NCBI GenBank assembly: GCA_027886175.1
Contig: JAJNNQ010000023.1
Location: 2,386,501-2,450,500 of the forward strand
Length of the DNA: 64,000 nucleotides
Direction of reading: 5' to 3'
Source of the DNA: Phylloscopus collybita
Lineage: Eukaryota > Chordata > Aves > Passeriformes > Phylloscopidae
Position 1 is the first letter of the stretch. Every line of letters starts with the position of its first letter. Positions 61,692 through 64,000 of this stretch are shown one piece after another. The notes under the pieces are model-generated. The model was not told the DNA's origin. It saw only the letters and a program-made list of their open reading frames with translations, and did not search any database. A program made the position numbers and the translations under genes.

Positions 61692-64000
61692 GTGAGTTCC
61701 ACCTTTGGCTTTTGCTCCTGAGGAAAATGAGTTTTTATTTACTGCAAGTGTCTTTCCCCAGAAGCTTTTGCTGTAGAGTTGAATGGCTTTTTTTTTATCA
61801 AACTGATTGTGCAGGATTGTTTTTATCCCAACTGATTTTGGGATTTAAATCAGCAGTAATTGGATAAAATTAAGAATAAGAAAAGGGACAGCTTCTGTGA
61901 AGGAGCTGGATCTGTTGTACTTCCTTACCCAATACCAAATGTACCCCAATGAGCACATGCACTCAGCCTCCTTTGGGCCAAGTATTTTGCAGCCCCATGT
62001 TTGGCATAGGCTTTGTTTTTAAATCAGACCTTAAAAGCCATTTTGTTTGGCCCTGCCAGTTCTGAAGCATCTTCTGTATCTGACTGTGGTAACTTAGTTC
62101 AACTGGGGTAATTGCCCTGATAATATAATTAGAAGATGATAAGCAGCAGTTCTTCTGCTGTTATAACACAGAAGCTTTTAAATAGCAAATAATTGCAGTG
62201 GTGAACACCAATAAAACCCCTCTGACAGCAACTAAAACCTGCAGCTCCACACAACACTGACATCCTAACGCTGTGCTGGGTCTCCTGAGATGGACCAGCT
62301 GAATCTGCTCTCCTCTGGTGCAGCCTGCTTTACCTTGGCACTCCCAAGCTCAGGATCAGCCCTGAGCTCCAGCTCTGGGTTGTGAACCAGACTGAGAGTG
62401 CCTCGGGGCATTATCGTGTGCTCTTGGTTGATAAACTCTTGGATCAGCAAGTACTATTACAACTGATTTAATTTTTCATGTAACAGTGGGTGGAAGTCCC
62501 CAGACAAAACATCTGTGCAACCTGTTCTAAAGCACATTTAATCTGTGAAGCCCTGACAATGAGACTATTATACAACATCTTGTCTGCAAACTCTGCTCTC
62601 TGACTTCAGTTGGGATTTCACTCTGTTTTTCCCCTCATGGCCACTGAGCATTTTCTGCTTGCTTTTTCTTTACCAACCTAAGTTCATCCCCATTTTCTGA
62701 AGAAGGAAGTGTGCTTTCAGGGGCTTTATTGGCTTTTATTTTGCTGTTTGTGGTAGGGGATTATTTTTCCTTTCAATACAGACAAAACCTGCATGTTTCT
62801 GTGCAGCTCTAAGAGGCTGATTTTGGAGATTAGATGTGTGTAAGTGGGTTGTTTACAAGAAGTGACTCTGTTGGCCATGTACTTGGAGCAGCACTGGCTC
62901 CTTTATTTTTTCAGGCAGTTCCTCCCTTGTGAGCACTGGCATGGCTTTGGTACCAGAGCAAATCCTTCTGGAAGAGGCAGGCATCCTCTGATCTTTGCTC
63001 AGTTTGCATTTTCTAATGGCTTCACAGACAGCTGGAGCTGGAATTCTGCTCTGTGTGTGTGTGAGTTTTTGCTGAAGAGAATGGAAGAGTGGCTTTAGCT
63101 GCTCAGAGCAGCGTGGGCCACTTCAGCCAAGGGTTTGTGCTCCGTGTCTGCTCCCACTTGGAGGTAAAAGCAAAATGCTCAGAAATGCTGCATTGTGCCC
63201 TGGCTTGGCTTGGATTCCAGTGGCTGCAAATGAAAGGGATTTTTATTTTTCTGTCACAGCAATTAAACTATTTTTAAACTATTTAACTTTACTGTATAAA
63301 GTTTTCAGAAAATTTGTGGTCAGGTCTCTTATTGTACAGCCCTGCCTGGTTTTTCCTGTGCTCTGGGAATGATAGATTTGTCTTTAACTCTCCCATCTAA
63401 TTTAGCATCTGGTCTCTTATGTATTTTTTTAACCCCTCTATAAAGCAGGTTATTTTTTTCCAACTCCTTCAATTCCAGTTTCAGTGGGACTCCATTCCTG
63501 TAACTTCCCATCCTAAACATTCCCAGTTAAAACGTCACCCTTGCTGTTCTGTGCCAACCACACAAACACAGCAACTGCTTTATTCCCCATGGTGGTGTCA
63601 GTGTTAATTTTGGGGGTTTTTGGTGACATTCCTTAAGGTCAGTAATTAAGGATTCCAGGAAGACCCCAGTGCTCAGGAATGCTGGAGTTGCCCTGTTTTC
63701 TTAATGACATCACTGAGGTTGCTCAAGGACCAAATGTACCCAGTTCCTGTCCTGATAACCTGCCTGGGGCTCAAAAGGAAACACTGCATCTGCTAGATGA
63801 AAGGCTGGTTTGACCAGACTTTATCAGTGCTCCAAATCCACCCAAAGCACTTCTTTTGTCCAACTCACTCCCTTGGTCCATTTTCTGCCAATGTCTGAGT
63901 CAGCAAACACAAGAGCAGGGCTGGGCTGAGCAGCCCCTGTGTGCTCCAGAGCAGCACAGCAGAGTTCAGGAGTTGTCTGACATCCCCTCCACATTGATTT
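61692..64000 (+). other. B3GNTL1: Intron of B3GNTL1, continuing past the window
   Basis: It begins GTGAGT. I searched for the expected last segment of the protein (an Asp-Leu-Thr-Gly-Gly start and a His-Phe-Ser type end before a stop) and did not see it. The sequence is ordinary non-coding DNA with no recognisable repeat. No polyadenylation region can be assigned. Confidence 0.8.

Noticed and set aside
61598..61867. 89-codon plus-strand frame starting with Met-Pro-Leu-Pro-Pro
   Set aside because: It is a different reading frame across the real B3GNTL1 exon at 61617-61691.
1..64000. CRISPR arrays, bacterial operons, tRNA or rRNA genes
   Set aside because: No regularly spaced direct repeats, no ribosome-binding-site/gene packing, and no recognisable tRNA or rRNA sequence were seen. 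The window is vertebrate intron sequence.

Overview
This is a 64 kb piece of vertebrate, almost certainly avian, nuclear DNA. It is AT-rich (GC roughly 40% by eye) and overwhelmingly non-coding. The few recognisable repeats are antisense tails of CR1 retroposons, a piece of a bird-type endogenous retrovirus LTR and an ancient MIR-like SINE. No Alu or L1-like sequence was seen, and there is no bacterial-style gene packing. A songbird-like genome is plausible, but the species cannot be read from this window.

The only gene I can support is the 3' half of B3GNTL1, recently also called QTGAL, on the + strand. Five coding exons are recognised by protein similarity and clean AG/GT borders: 37169-37264, 45430-45554, 52455-52590, 60353-60421 and 61617-61691. 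They join in frame to give 167 residues with no stop codon. The product is a family-2 (GT-A fold) glycosyltransferase. Despite the old name (beta-1,3-N-acetylglucosaminyltransferase-like 1), the human protein was shown to add galactose to queuosine at the wobble position of tRNA-Tyr. The segment here holds the end of the GT-A domain, including the Glu-Asp pair expected at the catalytic-base position, and most of the family-specific C-terminal part. The N-terminal exons (nucleotide-sugar binding and DxD region) and the terminal exon with the stop codon were not found and are probably outside the window.

Layout: 1-37168 is non-coding and, as far as I can see, belongs to the intron upstream of the first recognised exon. 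It holds a CR1 tail (18656), a 48-nt T tract fused to an LTR fragment (24438-24585), several perfect hairpins and simple repeats. From 37169 to 61691 the five exons are separated by introns of 8165, 6900, 7762 and 1195 bp. The intron after 61691 runs past the window end.

I did not find a convincing new biological system. The best leads are the identity of the gene as a tRNA-queuosine glycosyltransferase, a stretch near 46.5-47.0 kb that is open on both strands, a short tandem duplication just after a splice donor, and several hairpins. Many open frames in this window are simply stop-free stretches of intron and are not annotated.
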